A DNA stretch of 42,468 nucleotides from positions 1 to 42,468 of IMG/VR virus record IMGVR_UViG_3300042988_000401; one strand, given 5' to 3'. Positions within the stretch are counted from its first letter, which is position 1, and each line of letters begins with the position of its first letter. Shown piece by piece: positions 21,377-29,628 of this stretch. The notes beneath the pieces were generated by a model that was given only the letters and a program-made list of their open reading frames with translations, was not told the origin of the DNA and made no database searches. Source of the DNA: a virus. The position numbers were made by a program, and so were the translations under genes.

Positions 21377-21405
21377 TTGACGTGTTAGCACGTTAGCGTT
21401 GTGTT
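21377..21405 (+). promoter_or_regulatory. promoter candidate upstream of the scaffold gene
   Basis: TTGACG (21377-21382), a 17-base spacer TGTTAGCACGTTAGCGT with two direct GTTAG boxes at an 8-base period, and a weak -10 (TGTGTT, 21400-21405). A leader with GGAGAGAG follows. Confidence 0.4.
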
Positions 21406-21440
21406 TACCTAACACCGGAAAGACCGGCTAGGAGAGAGAA

Positions 21441-22403
21441 ATGGCATTGCCCAAACAGGTTCAAGCGCAAGTTGATGCAGCAGACGCGATGCTGGCCGAG
21501 GCCAACAAAGCCCCAGAGCCAAGCAGTCTGTCTTTACTGCCAGCCGAGAACGCGGAACCCCAACAGCAAGCCCAGCCACAACAGGTGGCGGAGCCCCAAG
21601 CAGCGCCCGCTGTACCGGACCCAGCACCCCAAGCCGATCCCTTCGAGGCGCGGTACAAGGTTCTGCAAGGAAAGTACAACGCTGAAGTCCCAGCCCTGCA
21701 CAAACAGGTCAAGGACTTGGAGAAGCAGCTCACAGACGCCGTGCAGCGTATGGAGCAGTTGTCCCGACAGCCCGAGCCGCAGCAGCAAGCACCGAAACAC
21801 GTTGTGGACCCCAAGGACGTCGATAACTTCGGCGAGGACTTGGTGGACATGGTGAACCGGGTAGCAAGCGGAGCGATCCGTAATGCCGCCCAAGCGTTTG
21901 AGACCAAGGCGTCGGCTTTGGAGGAGCAGATCAGAAAGTTGTCAGAGCAGATGACTGGGGTGACCCAACACACTGTGGTGACAGCCGAGGAGATGTTCTT
22001 CGACAAGCTGGCAAAGATGGTCCCAGACTGGGAGCAGATCAACGCCGACGAGCGATTCCTCGCTTGGCTGGCCGAAGCTGATCCTGTCTATGGTGTGCCG
22101 CGACAGAACGCTCTGACGCATGCACGCGAGACGCTTAACGCAGAACGGGCAGCAGCCGTGTTCCGCACCTTCGCCGGGCCCACTAAAGCCGCACCGCAGC
22201 CTGACCCCTTGGACAAGCAGGTAAGCCCGAAAAGCACAGGCGCTTCTCAGCCCGCCCCGCAAGAGGACCGGGTGATCTCGCAGGCCGACGTGAACAAGTT
22301 TTATGACGACGTTCGCCGAGGACTCTACCGGGGTCGTGAGCAAGAAGCCATGCAGATCGAGGCCGTGATTAACACAGCTCTCTCCGAAGGCCGCATCAGG
22401 TAA
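21441..22403 (+). CDS. putative scaffolding protein, 320 aa
   Basis: Placed just before the decoration and capsid genes. The first 70 residues are Pro/Gln/Ala-rich (disordered), followed by a long coiled coil (KYNAEVPALHKQVKDLEKQLTDAV), a helical middle (MFFDKLAKMVPDWEQI) and a basic C-terminal segment (YDDVRRGLYRGREQEAMQIEAVI). This acidic-to-basic helical layout is typical of podovirus scaffolds that bind coat protein through their C-terminus. Confidence 0.78.
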   Translation: MALPKQVQAQVDAADAMLAEANKAPEPSSLSLLPAENAEPQQQAQPQQVAEPQAAPAVPDPAPQADPFEARYKVLQGKYNAEVPALHKQVKDLEKQLTDAVQRMEQLSRQPEPQQQAPKHVVDPKDVDNFGEDLVDMVNRVASGAIRNAAQAFETKASALEEQIRKLSEQMTGVTQHTVVTAEEMFFDKLAKMVPDWEQINADERFLAWLAEADPVYGVPRQNALTHARETLNAERAAAVFRTFAGPTKAAPQPDPLDKQVSPKSTGASQPAPQEDRVISQADVNKFYDDVRRGLYRGREQEAMQIEAVINTALSEGRIR

Positions 22404-22440
22404 GTCGGCACTGGCGGGGGCGATTTTGGAGTAAACACAA

Positions 22441-22806
22441 ATGGCAAACGTCTCGTCTCCCGTCCAGTTCGTGGGCGGCGCGGAAAAGTCCGTGACTGTC
22501 CCTGCGTCTCTCACGACTCAGGCCCTCGCAATCGCATCCGGCACCCTGTCCGGCGGCTTGAACGTGCTCACCACGGTCAACGCTACCTCCGGCATGGCCC
22601 TGCCTGTGCTGCCCGCTGGCTCCATCGTGATCGTGACCAACACGGTTGCAACTGCCACGACTATCTATCCCCCGCTGGGCGGAACCATCTCGGCCATCGC
22701 CAGCGCCGGAACCCTGAATGCGGGTGTCACCTTGGCCGCTTCTGGTCAAGCCGTCTTCATCGCTGTTGGTAGCGCCAACGGTGCTGACTTCCACCGCGCC
22801 GTTTAA
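22441..22806 (+). CDS. putative head decoration protein, 121 aa
   Basis: A Ser/Thr/Ala/Gly-rich, beta-strand protein without charged stretches (VTVPASLTTQALAIASGTLSGG, LPAGSIVIVTNTVATATTIY). It lies between scaffold and major capsid, the usual place for a decoration or cement protein. The sequence does not identify a specific family. Confidence 0.6.
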   Translation: MANVSSPVQFVGGAEKSVTVPASLTTQALAIASGTLSGGLNVLTTVNATSGMALPVLPAGSIVIVTNTVATATTIYPPLGGTISAIASAGTLNAGVTLAASGQAVFIAVGSANGADFHRAV

Positions 22807-22830
22807 CCCACAGCCATTTAGGAGAAAATC

Positions 22831-23853
22831 ATGGCAGTAACTCGCAACTCTTCCGCCGTCTTCCCGACGTCCGCTCCGTTCAACACCGCTACCCCCTACT
22901 CGGGTAACTTCATCCCCGCCGTCTGGTCGGCCAAGCTGAACGCCAAGTTCTATGCCGCCACCGTCTTCGGCGAAATTGCCAACACCAACTGGCAAGGTGA
23001 AATCGGTTCGATGGGCGACAAGGTCATCATCAACACGGCTCCGACCATCACTGTGTCGGACTACGCCGTCGGTGGCTCCGGTCTGAACTACCAAGTTCCG
23101 ACTCCTGACACCCAAGAAATGGTGATCGACAAGGGCAAGGCCTTCGCCTTCCAGATCAACGACGTTCTGGACTTCCAAGCCAAGCCGAACCTGCTCGACA
23201 TGTTCTCGGCTGACGCTGGCGAGCAGATGAAGATCGCTATCGACTCGACGGTGATCTACAACACCATCTTCTCCGCCGCTGCCGCCAACCAAGGCGCAAC
23301 CGCTGGTGTGAAGTCTGGTTCCTACGATCTGGGCAGCTCCGGCACCCCCATCGCCATCAACGCAACCGCTGGCGACGCTGCCAACATCCTGACGAAGATT
23401 CTGCAACTGTCTTCGGTTCTGGACGAGCAGAACGTGCCTGAAGCTGACCGCTTCCTGCTGATCGACCCGGCCACCCGCGCCCTGTTGATGAACACCAATC
23501 TGGCACAAGCCCAATTCATGGGTGACAGCCAGTCTGTGGTTCGCAACGGCAAGATCGGCATGATCGACCGCTTCACGGTGTACGTGACTAACCAGCTCCC
23601 CTACGCTGCGGCTAACGCCACTGTGTGGACCTCGGGCGCTGGCAACGAGACCAGCATCACCGCTACCACCAACGCTAACAAGCGCCGCGTGGTTGTGGCT
23701 GGTCACAAGTCCGGTATCACCTTCGCCAGCCAGATCACCAAGATGGAAACCATCCGCAATCCTAACGATTTCGGTGACTACATCCGTGCTCTGAACATCT
23801 ACGGCTACAAGGTTGTGAAGCCCGAAGCCCTCGCTGTGCTGGTTGTGCGCTAA
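22831..23853 (+). CDS. major capsid protein, 340 aa
   Basis: HK97-fold coat protein, probably of the P22/N4 gp56-like group. Indicators are the N-terminal arm (NSSAVFPTSAPFNTATPYSGNFIPAVWSAKL), the Q/I-rich middle (GKAFAFQINDVLDFQAKPNLLDMF), RFLLIDPATRALLMN and the C-terminal DYIRALNIYGYKVVKPEALAVLVVR. It has an AGGAG Shine-Dalgarno and is followed by a strong terminator, as is usual for this most abundant protein. Confidence 0.9.
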   Translation: MAVTRNSSAVFPTSAPFNTATPYSGNFIPAVWSAKLNAKFYAATVFGEIANTNWQGEIGSMGDKVIINTAPTITVSDYAVGGSGLNYQVPTPDTQEMVIDKGKAFAFQINDVLDFQAKPNLLDMFSADAGEQMKIAIDSTVIYNTIFSAAAANQGATAGVKSGSYDLGSSGTPIAINATAGDAANILTKILQLSSVLDEQNVPEADRFLLIDPATRALLMNTNLAQAQFMGDSQSVVRNGKIGMIDRFTVYVTNQLPYAAANATVWTSGAGNETSITATTNANKRRVVVAGHKSGITFASQITKMETIRNPNDFGDYIRALNIYGYKVVKPEALAVLVVR

Positions 23854-23872
23854 GCACGTTAGCGTGTAAAAT
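23843..23872 (+). promoter_or_regulatory. promoter-like element between capsid gene and terminator
   Basis: TTGTGC (23843-23848), an 18-base spacer containing GCACGTTAGCGT, and an extended -10 TGTAAAAT (TAAAAT at 23867-23872). It shares AGCACGTTAGCGT with the scaffold promoter. A transcript would start a few bases before the terminator stem, so either read-through is controlled here or the box has another use. Confidence 0.35.
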
Positions 23873-23875
23873 GGG

Positions 23876-23907
23876 CCCCACTCGGCTAACCGGGTGGGGT
23901 CTTTTTC
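23876..23907 (+). terminator. intrinsic terminator after the major capsid gene
   Basis: CCCCACTCGG (23876-23885), loop CTAA, CCGGGTGGGG (23890-23899) form a 10-base stem with one GU pair, followed by T-C-TTTTT. It should reduce transcription downstream of the capsid gene. The loop again holds CTAA(C). Confidence 0.82.
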
Positions 23908-23920
23908 TTGGGGTATCTCA

Positions 23921-24610
23921 ATGGCAACCACTGCCCAAAGCGTCATCGACAAAGCTGCGTTCCTGCTCAACGACGTGGGCAACGTCCGCTGGACTGTCCC
24001 TGAAATGCTCGGCTGGCTCTCGGACGGCCAGCGAGAAGCTGTCATCATCTTCCCCGAGTTGAACCCCGTATCGGCTGCGTTCACTCTGGCGGCAGGCGCG
24101 TCGCAGGACGCATCGAGCGTAGCCACACTGCACCAAATCTTGCGCGTGGCGCGTAACCTCGGCTCCGATGGGGTAACCCCCGGTCGGGCCATGACGGTCG
24201 TGTCGTCTGACATGTTAGACACCTACGACCCAGACTGGCACAGCGGTGCCAAGTCGGCAACGATCAAGCACTACTGCTACGACCCGCGCTTCCCCAAGCT
24301 GTTTCAGGTCTACCCGCCAGCCGTGGCTGGGGCCAAGGTTCAGCTCCGCTACGCGGCTCTCCCCGCGCTCGTAGCAGCGACAACAGACAACATCACACTG
24401 GCCGACGCCACGGTCTCCGCTTTGGTGGACTACCTGTGCTACCGGGCGCTCACCAAGGACGCCGAGTTCGGCGACATCAGTGCCAAGGCCGCTGCCCACC
24501 GCGCTCTGTTCGAGGGCTCGATCAACGCGCTCAAGAACCAGCTCTTGGAGCAGAACCCGAACAACGAGCAGCTCCCATATTCACCCGCCAGTGTGGCGAC
24601 CGCTAAATGA
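23921..24610 (+). CDS. phage adaptor protein, DUF6682-like, 229 aa
   Basis: The ATG at 23921 gives MATTAQSVIDKAAFLLNDVGNVRWTVPEM, the typical start of the phage adaptor family (DUF6682) that bridges portal and tail nozzle. Further features are LGWLSDGQREAVIIFPELN and the C-terminal ALVDYLCYRALTKDAEFGD with helix KAAAHRALFEGSINALK. The start codon lies 13 bases after the terminator T-run; no strong Shine-Dalgarno is seen. It overlaps the next gene by ATGA. Confidence 0.75.
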   Translation: MATTAQSVIDKAAFLLNDVGNVRWTVPEMLGWLSDGQREAVIIFPELNPVSAAFTLAAGASQDASSVATLHQILRVARNLGSDGVTPGRAMTVVSSDMLDTYDPDWHSGAKSATIKHYCYDPRFPKLFQVYPPAVAGAKVQLRYAALPALVAATTDNITLADATVSALVDYLCYRALTKDAEFGDISAKAAAHRALFEGSINALKNQLLEQNPNNEQLPYSPASVATAK

Positions 24611-25257
24611 AAACACTCGACACCTTCATGTCCCGTCTGATGCCGTGGGTCGCGGGCTGTCCCGATCCGCTGGCGCGTCAGGCACTGGTTGACTCGGCCA
24701 TCGAGTTCTGCGAAGAGACTGGCATCACCCAGCTCACTGTGGACCCTCAGTCGGCAGTAGCAGGGCAGGGCACGTACGACATGAGCGTGCCTAGCGACCA
24801 CGCTGTCGTTGTGACCAAGAAGGTCTGGTACGGCACTCGACTTCTCGAACCCGCAGCCACCACTGAGATAGACACCGTTCTGGCGTACGTGGCAACCGCA
24901 GGGACCACGACTCCCATGACCGGCGCGCCTAGCGTGTATTACGAGATCACCCCCGGAGTCGTCGGCCTGTACCCAGTCCCCGACACGTCCGCCGATAACA
25001 TGATCTCCGCTCGTGTGGCTACCAAGCCCACCCGCAGCGCGACGTCGCTCGACGACATCCTGTTCAACGACTGGGTCGAAGCCATCGTGGCCGGGGCCCG
25101 CAAACGTCTTCACGCCATGCCCGCTCAGTTCTACAGCGACGACGGCAAGGCGATGGAGCAAGAGCGCGTGTTCCGCTATTACATCAACCGGGCCAAGGGC
25201 ATCTCCACACGCGGTCGCGTGCAGGGCAGCATCTCCGTCCGCTTCAACGAGTTCTAA
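24607..25257 (+). CDS. putative head-tail adaptor protein, 216 aa
   Basis: Coupled to the DUF6682-like gene by ATGA. The N-terminal helices (FMSRLMPWVAGCPDPLARQALVDSAIEFCEETGI) followed by beta sandwich-like text (GTYDMSVPSDHAVVVTKKVWY) and C-terminal helices (WVEAIVAGARKRLHAMP) match the general shape of tail tube/adaptor proteins of podoviruses. The family is not identified more precisely. Confidence 0.65.
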   Translation: MKTLDTFMSRLMPWVAGCPDPLARQALVDSAIEFCEETGITQLTVDPQSAVAGQGTYDMSVPSDHAVVVTKKVWYGTRLLEPAATTEIDTVLAYVATAGTTTPMTGAPSVYYEITPGVVGLYPVPDTSADNMISARVATKPTRSATSLDDILFNDWVEAIVAGARKRLHAMPAQFYSDDGKAMEQERVFRYYINRAKGISTRGRVQGSISVRFNEF

Positions 25258-25258
25258 C

Positions 25259-25609
25259 ATGGCAGCAGCACAAGCAGACTTGGTTATTGAGCAGGGCGCG
25301 ACCTTCAACCAGTCGTTCCAGTGGACTGACAGCGCCGGGGTTGCGATCAACCTCACTGGCTACACAGGCCGCATGCAGATTCGCCAGAGCATCACAGCGG
25401 CAACCACCATCGCAGACCTGACCACCGCCAACGGCGGCATCGTGATTACCCCGGCAACCGGGACTGTGCAGGCAGTCATCTCCGCAGCGTCCACTGCCGC
25501 CATGTCGTTCAGCAGCGCGGTCTATGACCTTGAGCTGGTGGCAGGCGATGGCACCGTGACCCGCCTTGTCCAAGGCTCCGTGACTCTGAGCAAAGAGGTG
25601 ACCCGATGA
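25259..25609 (+). CDS. putative structural protein, 116 aa
   Basis: The ATG at 25259 gives MAAAQADLVIEQGATFNQSFQW, a start common to a group of small beta-rich phage structural proteins (...LVIEQGATF...NLTGYTGRMQIR...). The rest is all beta (GTVQAVISAASTAAMSFSSAVYDLELV). It directly precedes and overlaps the collagen-like tail fibre gene, so it may be a fibre-attachment or baseplate-like protein. Confidence 0.65.
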   Translation: MAAAQADLVIEQGATFNQSFQWTDSAGVAINLTGYTGRMQIRQSITAATTIADLTTANGGIVITPATGTVQAVISAASTAAMSFSSAVYDLELVAGDGTVTRLVQGSVTLSKEVTR

Positions 25610-27375
25610 CCGACTTCGTCGTAGTCAGCCAGACTGCGGCATCGGTTGTTGTCCAGTCCTCCCAGTCGCTGGTAGCGGTACAGACCCCGGTTTCCACCAC
25701 GGTGTCGCTGGTAACGGCTGGCCCGATGGGTCCGCAGGGTCCGCAGGGCATCCAAGGCGCGCCCGGCAATGATGGCGCAGACGGCCCCGCGAACACACTG
25801 ACGATTGGCACTGTCAGCACCCTGACTCCGGGCAGCAGTGCAACGGCGACAGTCACGGGCACAGCACCGAACCAGACGCTGAACCTCGGCATCCCGCAGG
25901 GAGCTACTGGCGGCGCGTTCAGCTCGACAGACGACAACTCAACTGCTGCTGCCTACTACCCGCTGGTTGCAACAGCCGCAGCTGGGAACACCGTAAAAAC
26001 GTCCAGCACCAAGCTGAAGTACACGCCATCTTCTGGCAGGCTGGAGGCCAGCGAGTTCGTTGTCGGCAACTACGGGCTTGTGTATAACAGCGCCCTCAAC
26101 AGCAACTTCTACAGCGCCCCGAACAGCAACAACGCCATCAACATGTTTCCGCTACCGATGTATGTGTGGCATGACATGTTGGCCTTCAACCGTGCTTTTG
26201 GGACGCCAGCATTTGAGACATTCACAACTGTCTGGGCTGCTGACACACTAAACACATCCATCTTCGCCGGGAAAGAAGGCGCAGGGGCCAACATCATTGA
26301 CGGCGTCACAAAGACAGCCGCTCGGTGGACTTGGAGTACAGGCGTTGCTTGGTCTTCGGTTTCTTGGTTCCTGATCGGGTTCACCTACAACCCCGGTTCC
26401 ACCAAGGATGTTCTCATTGAGTCATCCGCCGACAACGTGAACTGGACGGTGCGCCACACATCAACTGGCAACCCAGTCAATTCGCTGCCGTGTGCTATTG
26501 CGATGAACCAGCCGTCTGGCGATCTGTACCTGCGGTTGACTATCACCATGACATCTGCGGTGCCGCTTGGCATCTCAACGATGAAGTGCCTGACAGCGCG
26601 TTGGGGGGATCAAGGTCTGGGGAGTGAGTACAGCGTCCCGTACGACTGGGATGCTGCCCGGAACATTGCGGTTGGTGCTGGTGCATTTGCGTCCGCATCT
26701 GCGGTGCTGCGGGTTGGCTCTAGCACTACCACCCAAGCTGGCGGGATGAGTTTCGGAACTGACACGTTCCTTTACCGCAGTGCTGTCAATACCCTGACCA
26801 TGTCTGGGACACTGATAGCCACCACGTTCTCTGGCGCTTCCACAACCCAAGCTGTAGACACCAACACCACGGCCCTTGCAACCACTGCATTCGTTCTTGG
26901 GCAGGCAGCGTCCGCCACGCCAGCCGCACTAGGAACTGCCGCCGTTGGAACGTCAACACGGTATGCACGCGCAGACCACGTTCACGCAGCACCGACATAC
27001 ACGACCCAAACCTACGGGGATGCCACAACCAACGTGGCGACCACTGCGTTCGTTGATCGACTGCGCGATGTCCCGTCGGTTGTGAAGTCTGCAACCTACA
27101 CGCTTGACGCCACTGATCGCGGGTCTTCCGTTGACACAACGGCTGGGGTGACTATCCCGTCCGACACGACGAAGCCAGCAATCGCTGTTGGAGCGACATT
27201 CACCATCACCAACACCTCGGCTGCGTCGATCACCATCACGCAGGATACTGGTTGCACGTTGCGTCAGGCTGGCACGGCAAACACCGGGAACCGCACCCTC
27301 GCTGCGTACGGGATGATGACTGTCCGCAAGCAGGCTGCAAACACTTGGTTCGCCTCTGGAGCGGGGCTGACGTAA
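25606..27375 (+). CDS. tail fibre protein with collagen-like repeat, 589 aa
   Basis: A short N-terminal attachment part is followed by a collagen-like Gly-X-Y run (GPMGPQGPQGIQGAPGNDG, residues about 39-60) and beta-rich segments. The middle (about 150-350) contains an F5/8-like or jelly-roll region (WFLIGFTYNPGSTKDVLIESS). The C-terminal part has two copies of TTxxAxTTAFV (TTALATTAFVLGQ, TTNVATTAFVDR), typical of phage fibre stalks. It recognises the host surface. Overlaps the previous gene by ATGA and abuts the glycine-rich gene. Confidence 0.78.
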   Translation: MTDFVVVSQTAASVVVQSSQSLVAVQTPVSTTVSLVTAGPMGPQGPQGIQGAPGNDGADGPANTLTIGTVSTLTPGSSATATVTGTAPNQTLNLGIPQGATGGAFSSTDDNSTAAAYYPLVATAAAGNTVKTSSTKLKYTPSSGRLEASEFVVGNYGLVYNSALNSNFYSAPNSNNAINMFPLPMYVWHDMLAFNRAFGTPAFETFTTVWAADTLNTSIFAGKEGAGANIIDGVTKTAARWTWSTGVAWSSVSWFLIGFTYNPGSTKDVLIESSADNVNWTVRHTSTGNPVNSLPCAIAMNQPSGDLYLRLTITMTSAVPLGISTMKCLTARWGDQGLGSEYSVPYDWDAARNIAVGAGAFASASAVLRVGSSTTTQAGGMSFGTDTFLYRSAVNTLTMSGTLIATTFSGASTTQAVDTNTTALATTAFVLGQAASATPAALGTAAVGTSTRYARADHVHAAPTYTTQTYGDATTNVATTAFVDRLRDVPSVVKSATYTLDATDRGSSVDTTAGVTIPSDTTKPAIAVGATFTITNTSAASITITQDTGCTLRQAGTANTGNRTLAAYGMMTVRKQAANTWFASGAGLT

Positions 27376-28167
27376 ATGGCTGGCATCCAACAGATGTTGC
27401 TTGGCGTTGGCACGTCCGACTTCACATTCAACCTGTCAGCCGCCAACAACGTAGATTTCCGCACCGCCGCGATTGCTGCTGGGTGGAACACATCTACATA
27501 CGTCATCGGCACACTCCCATCAGGGACCATCGGCTCAACCGCAGTCGGCACCCCGGCGCTCACGATTTCAGGCTCGTTCCCCAACGGCGTCAAGTTCGTC
27601 AACAACGGCACCGTATCAGGGGCTACTGGTGCGAACGGTACGGCGGTCAATGGCTCTGGCGGTGCTGGCGGTGCTGGTGGCGGCAATTTCACTGGCGGTT
27701 GGCCCGGAAGCCCCGGAGGTAGTTCGTACGGCACAAACGGCGGAACTGGCGGTACTGCGCTTGCTGTGTCTGTGGCCTGCACTGTTGACAACGTAGGCAC
27801 ACTCATTGGGGGCACTGGCGGCACTGGCGGTTCTGCTGGGTCGCCCGGAGCAGGTGGCGGCGGTGGCGGTGGCGGCGGTACGGGCGGCAAAGACACTGGC
27901 GGCGGCGGTGTCGGTGGGTATGGATGGCCCTCTTACGGCGGCGGCTCTCCGGGGTCCGGTACTGGCGGTGCTGGTGGCCCCGGCGGCGCATCTCCCGGCG
28001 CTACAGGCGGAACTGGTGGCTCCGGCCCCGGCGGCGCAGGGGGCTCGGGTGGCTCTGGCGGTGGAACTGGAGCAGGCGGCTCTGCTGGCGCGCGCGGCAA
28101 CTGGGGCACTGGAACCGCAAACATCACATGGGTCAGCACCGGAACACGAACGGGAACTTCAACATGA
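27376..28167 (+). CDS. glycine-rich tail adhesin, 263 aa
   Basis: After an N-terminal beta domain (residues 1-90, FTFNLSAANNVDFRTAAIAAGW ...) the protein becomes extremely glycine-rich (GGAGGAGGGNFTGGW, later long GG/GGS/GGT runs to the end), with a short interruption near 132-147. Such runs can form polyglycine II helical sandwiches, as in the T-even-type adhesin gp38, and place variable loops at the fibre tip. It follows the fibre gene directly and overlaps the DUF4376 gene by ATGA. Confidence 0.68.
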   Translation: MAGIQQMLLGVGTSDFTFNLSAANNVDFRTAAIAAGWNTSTYVIGTLPSGTIGSTAVGTPALTISGSFPNGVKFVNNGTVSGATGANGTAVNGSGGAGGAGGGNFTGGWPGSPGGSSYGTNGGTGGTALAVSVACTVDNVGTLIGGTGGTGGSAGSPGAGGGGGGGGGTGGKDTGGGGVGGYGWPSYGGGSPGSGTGGAGGPGGASPGATGGTGGSGPGGAGGSGGSGGGTGAGGSAGARGNWGTGTANITWVSTGTRTGTST

Positions 28168-28880
28168 ACCTGAAATACAAGTACATCTCTACGAACCCCG
28201 CAGAGAACTGCGTGGAAGTGCGCTTCTACACCGATCTTCTGACGGAGGCGTCTCTGGCGACCACCGTCGATGCCGACGGGAATATCCTGCGCTGCCGCAG
28301 CGATGTGAACATCATGCTGCCGTACCCAGCACCCACTGGCGCAGACCTCGAAGCCTACGTGCTGAAGTTCGCCCAGAAGGAATGGTTTGAACACATGGAG
28401 CGCAACCTGTCGTCCACTGCGGATCAGGTGTTCTCAACTGTTGCGTCTGTTGTCGGTCAGGAGATGACTCCGGGGCAGTCCACGGTTCCGCTGCCAGCAG
28501 ATTCGCTTGAGCGGGCCAAGACCCTGAAGAAGGCCGCTATCGCCAACTGGCGGTACTCCGTTGAGGTGGCTGGTATTGTTGTTGGCGGTGCTAAGGTGCG
28601 TACAGACCGCGAGTCTCAGGGCTTGATCACCGGGGCCATGCTGAGTTTGCAGAGCGGGGCGCTTCAGGCCATCGACTGGAAGGACGCGAATGGCGTGTTC
28701 GTTCAGCTTGATCTGGCTGCGGTGAGCGCCGTTGCAGCCGCAGTTGCCCAGCACGTTCAGTCCTGCTTCACACAGGAGAAGACTCTGGCGTCGATGGTTG
28801 ACGCATGCACAACGGTTGAAGAGGTGAACTCGGTGGTTGTCCCGGCCCTCGGATACGCGATCCCGGCGGTGACCCTGTGA
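28164..28880 (+). CDS. DUF4376-containing tail fibre-associated protein, 238 aa
   Basis: The ATG at 28164 overlaps the adhesin stop (ATGA). The N-terminal part (MNLKYKYISTNPAENCVEVRFYTD) is followed by a helical C-terminal DUF4376-type domain: WRYSVEVAGIVVGGAKVRTDRESQGLI, then AIDWKDANGVFVQLDL and a helix around AVAAAVAQHVQSCF. DUF4376 proteins accompany tail fibres and may act in assembly. Confidence 0.7.
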   Translation: MNLKYKYISTNPAENCVEVRFYTDLLTEASLATTVDADGNILRCRSDVNIMLPYPAPTGADLEAYVLKFAQKEWFEHMERNLSSTADQVFSTVASVVGQEMTPGQSTVPLPADSLERAKTLKKAAIANWRYSVEVAGIVVGGAKVRTDRESQGLITGAMLSLQSGALQAIDWKDANGVFVQLDLAAVSAVAAAVAQHVQSCFTQEKTLASMVDACTTVEEVNSVVVPALGYAIPAVTL

Positions 28881-29233
28881 GCGACCCAGTCATCCAGCTA
28901 GGCACCGTTGCCAACCTGTGGACAAGGCAGATGCACTTTGTCCGGGCCGGTGACGTTGAGCAGCCGCACGACCACCACTTTGACCACCTGACGCTGCTGG
29001 CGAAGGGTTCACTGCGTGTGGCAGTTGAGGGTGTGGAGAAGGTCTTCAAAGCCCCCCAGATGATCTACATTCGCGCCAGAAAGCTGCACACGCTGGTGGC
29101 CCTTGAGGACGACACGCTGGCGTACTGCATCCACGCCCTGCGCGACCCAGCCGGGGAACTGCTCGACCCGGACATGATCCCGCCGGGCGGCGACCCGATG
29201 GAGTATTCCCACCCACTGACAGCCAAGGAGTAA
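28877..29233 (+). CDS. cupin-fold protein, 118 aa, GTG start
   Basis: GTG overlaps the upstream stop (GTGA). The cupin motif is visible as HDHHFDHLTLLAKGSLRVAVEG (two histidines plus a later His) and a second part RKLHTLVALEDDTLAYCIHAL. Metal binding by HxH...H is likely. A sugar-modifying or small-molecule-binding role in fibre assembly is possible, but no substrate can be named. It is unusual within a tail fibre cluster. Confidence 0.7.
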   Translation: MSDPVIQLGTVANLWTRQMHFVRAGDVEQPHDHHFDHLTLLAKGSLRVAVEGVEKVFKAPQMIYIRARKLHTLVALEDDTLAYCIHALRDPAGELLDPDMIPPGGDPMEYSHPLTAKE

Positions 29234-29235
29234 AC

Positions 29236-29574
29236 ATGGAAATCCTGTACACCATCGCCGCCTACTACGTCCTGCTCTGCGTCCTGTGGATGTTCTTCTT
29301 GGCCGTCATGAGCCTTGACCGGGCCTACGCAGAAGACAAGCTGACGTGGGTCTGTAAGCCGTTTGCCTACTCCGTCCTGCTGCTGGGGCTGATGATCGAC
29401 TTCACAGCCAATGTGCTTGTCACCCTGCTGTTCCTTGACCTACCCAAGGAAATGACCGTGTCCGAGCGCCTGACCCGTTACAAGGACCACTACAGCGACT
29501 GGCGGCATACGGTGGCAGTCTGGTTCGCCAAGCACTTTCTGGACCCATTCGACCGGCGCGGCAAACACATCTGA
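29236..29574 (+). CDS. phage membrane protein, 112 aa
   Basis: Two hydrophobic segments: IAAYYVLLCVLWMFFLAVMSL (about 7-27) and AYSVLLLGLMIDFTANVLVTLLFL (about 44-67), followed by a basic C-terminal helix (ERLTRYKDHYSDWRHTVAVWFAKHFLDPFDR). Similar proteins are widespread in proteobacterial phages near fibre genes. Function unknown. Confidence 0.68.
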   Translation: MEILYTIAAYYVLLCVLWMFFLAVMSLDRAYAEDKLTWVCKPFAYSVLLLGLMIDFTANVLVTLLFLDLPKEMTVSERLTRYKDHYSDWRHTVAVWFAKHFLDPFDRRGKHI

Positions 29575-29575
29575 G

Positions 29576-29604
29576 TTGATGTAAGCGTGTTAGTCGGTTA
29601 AACT
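29576..29604 (+). promoter_or_regulatory. promoter upstream of the second tail fibre gene
   Basis: TTGATG (29576-29581), a 17-base spacer with GTGTTAGTCGGT (a GTTAG box and a degenerate second one at 8-base period), and TAAACT (29599-29604). The predicted leader contains GCAGGAG before the ATG at 29629. Confidence 0.55.
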
Positions 29605-29628
29605 AGCATAACTTCGCAGGAGTAGCCA

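Noticed and set aside
22396-24222. Very long reading frame (608 codons) antisense to decoration and capsid genes
   Set aside because: Mirror of strong codon bias in the GC-rich capsid gene; the plus strand codes for clear structural proteins.
25606-28167. Diversity-generating retroelement linked to the fibre genes
   Set aside because: No reverse transcriptase gene and no template/variable repeat pair were seen in the window.
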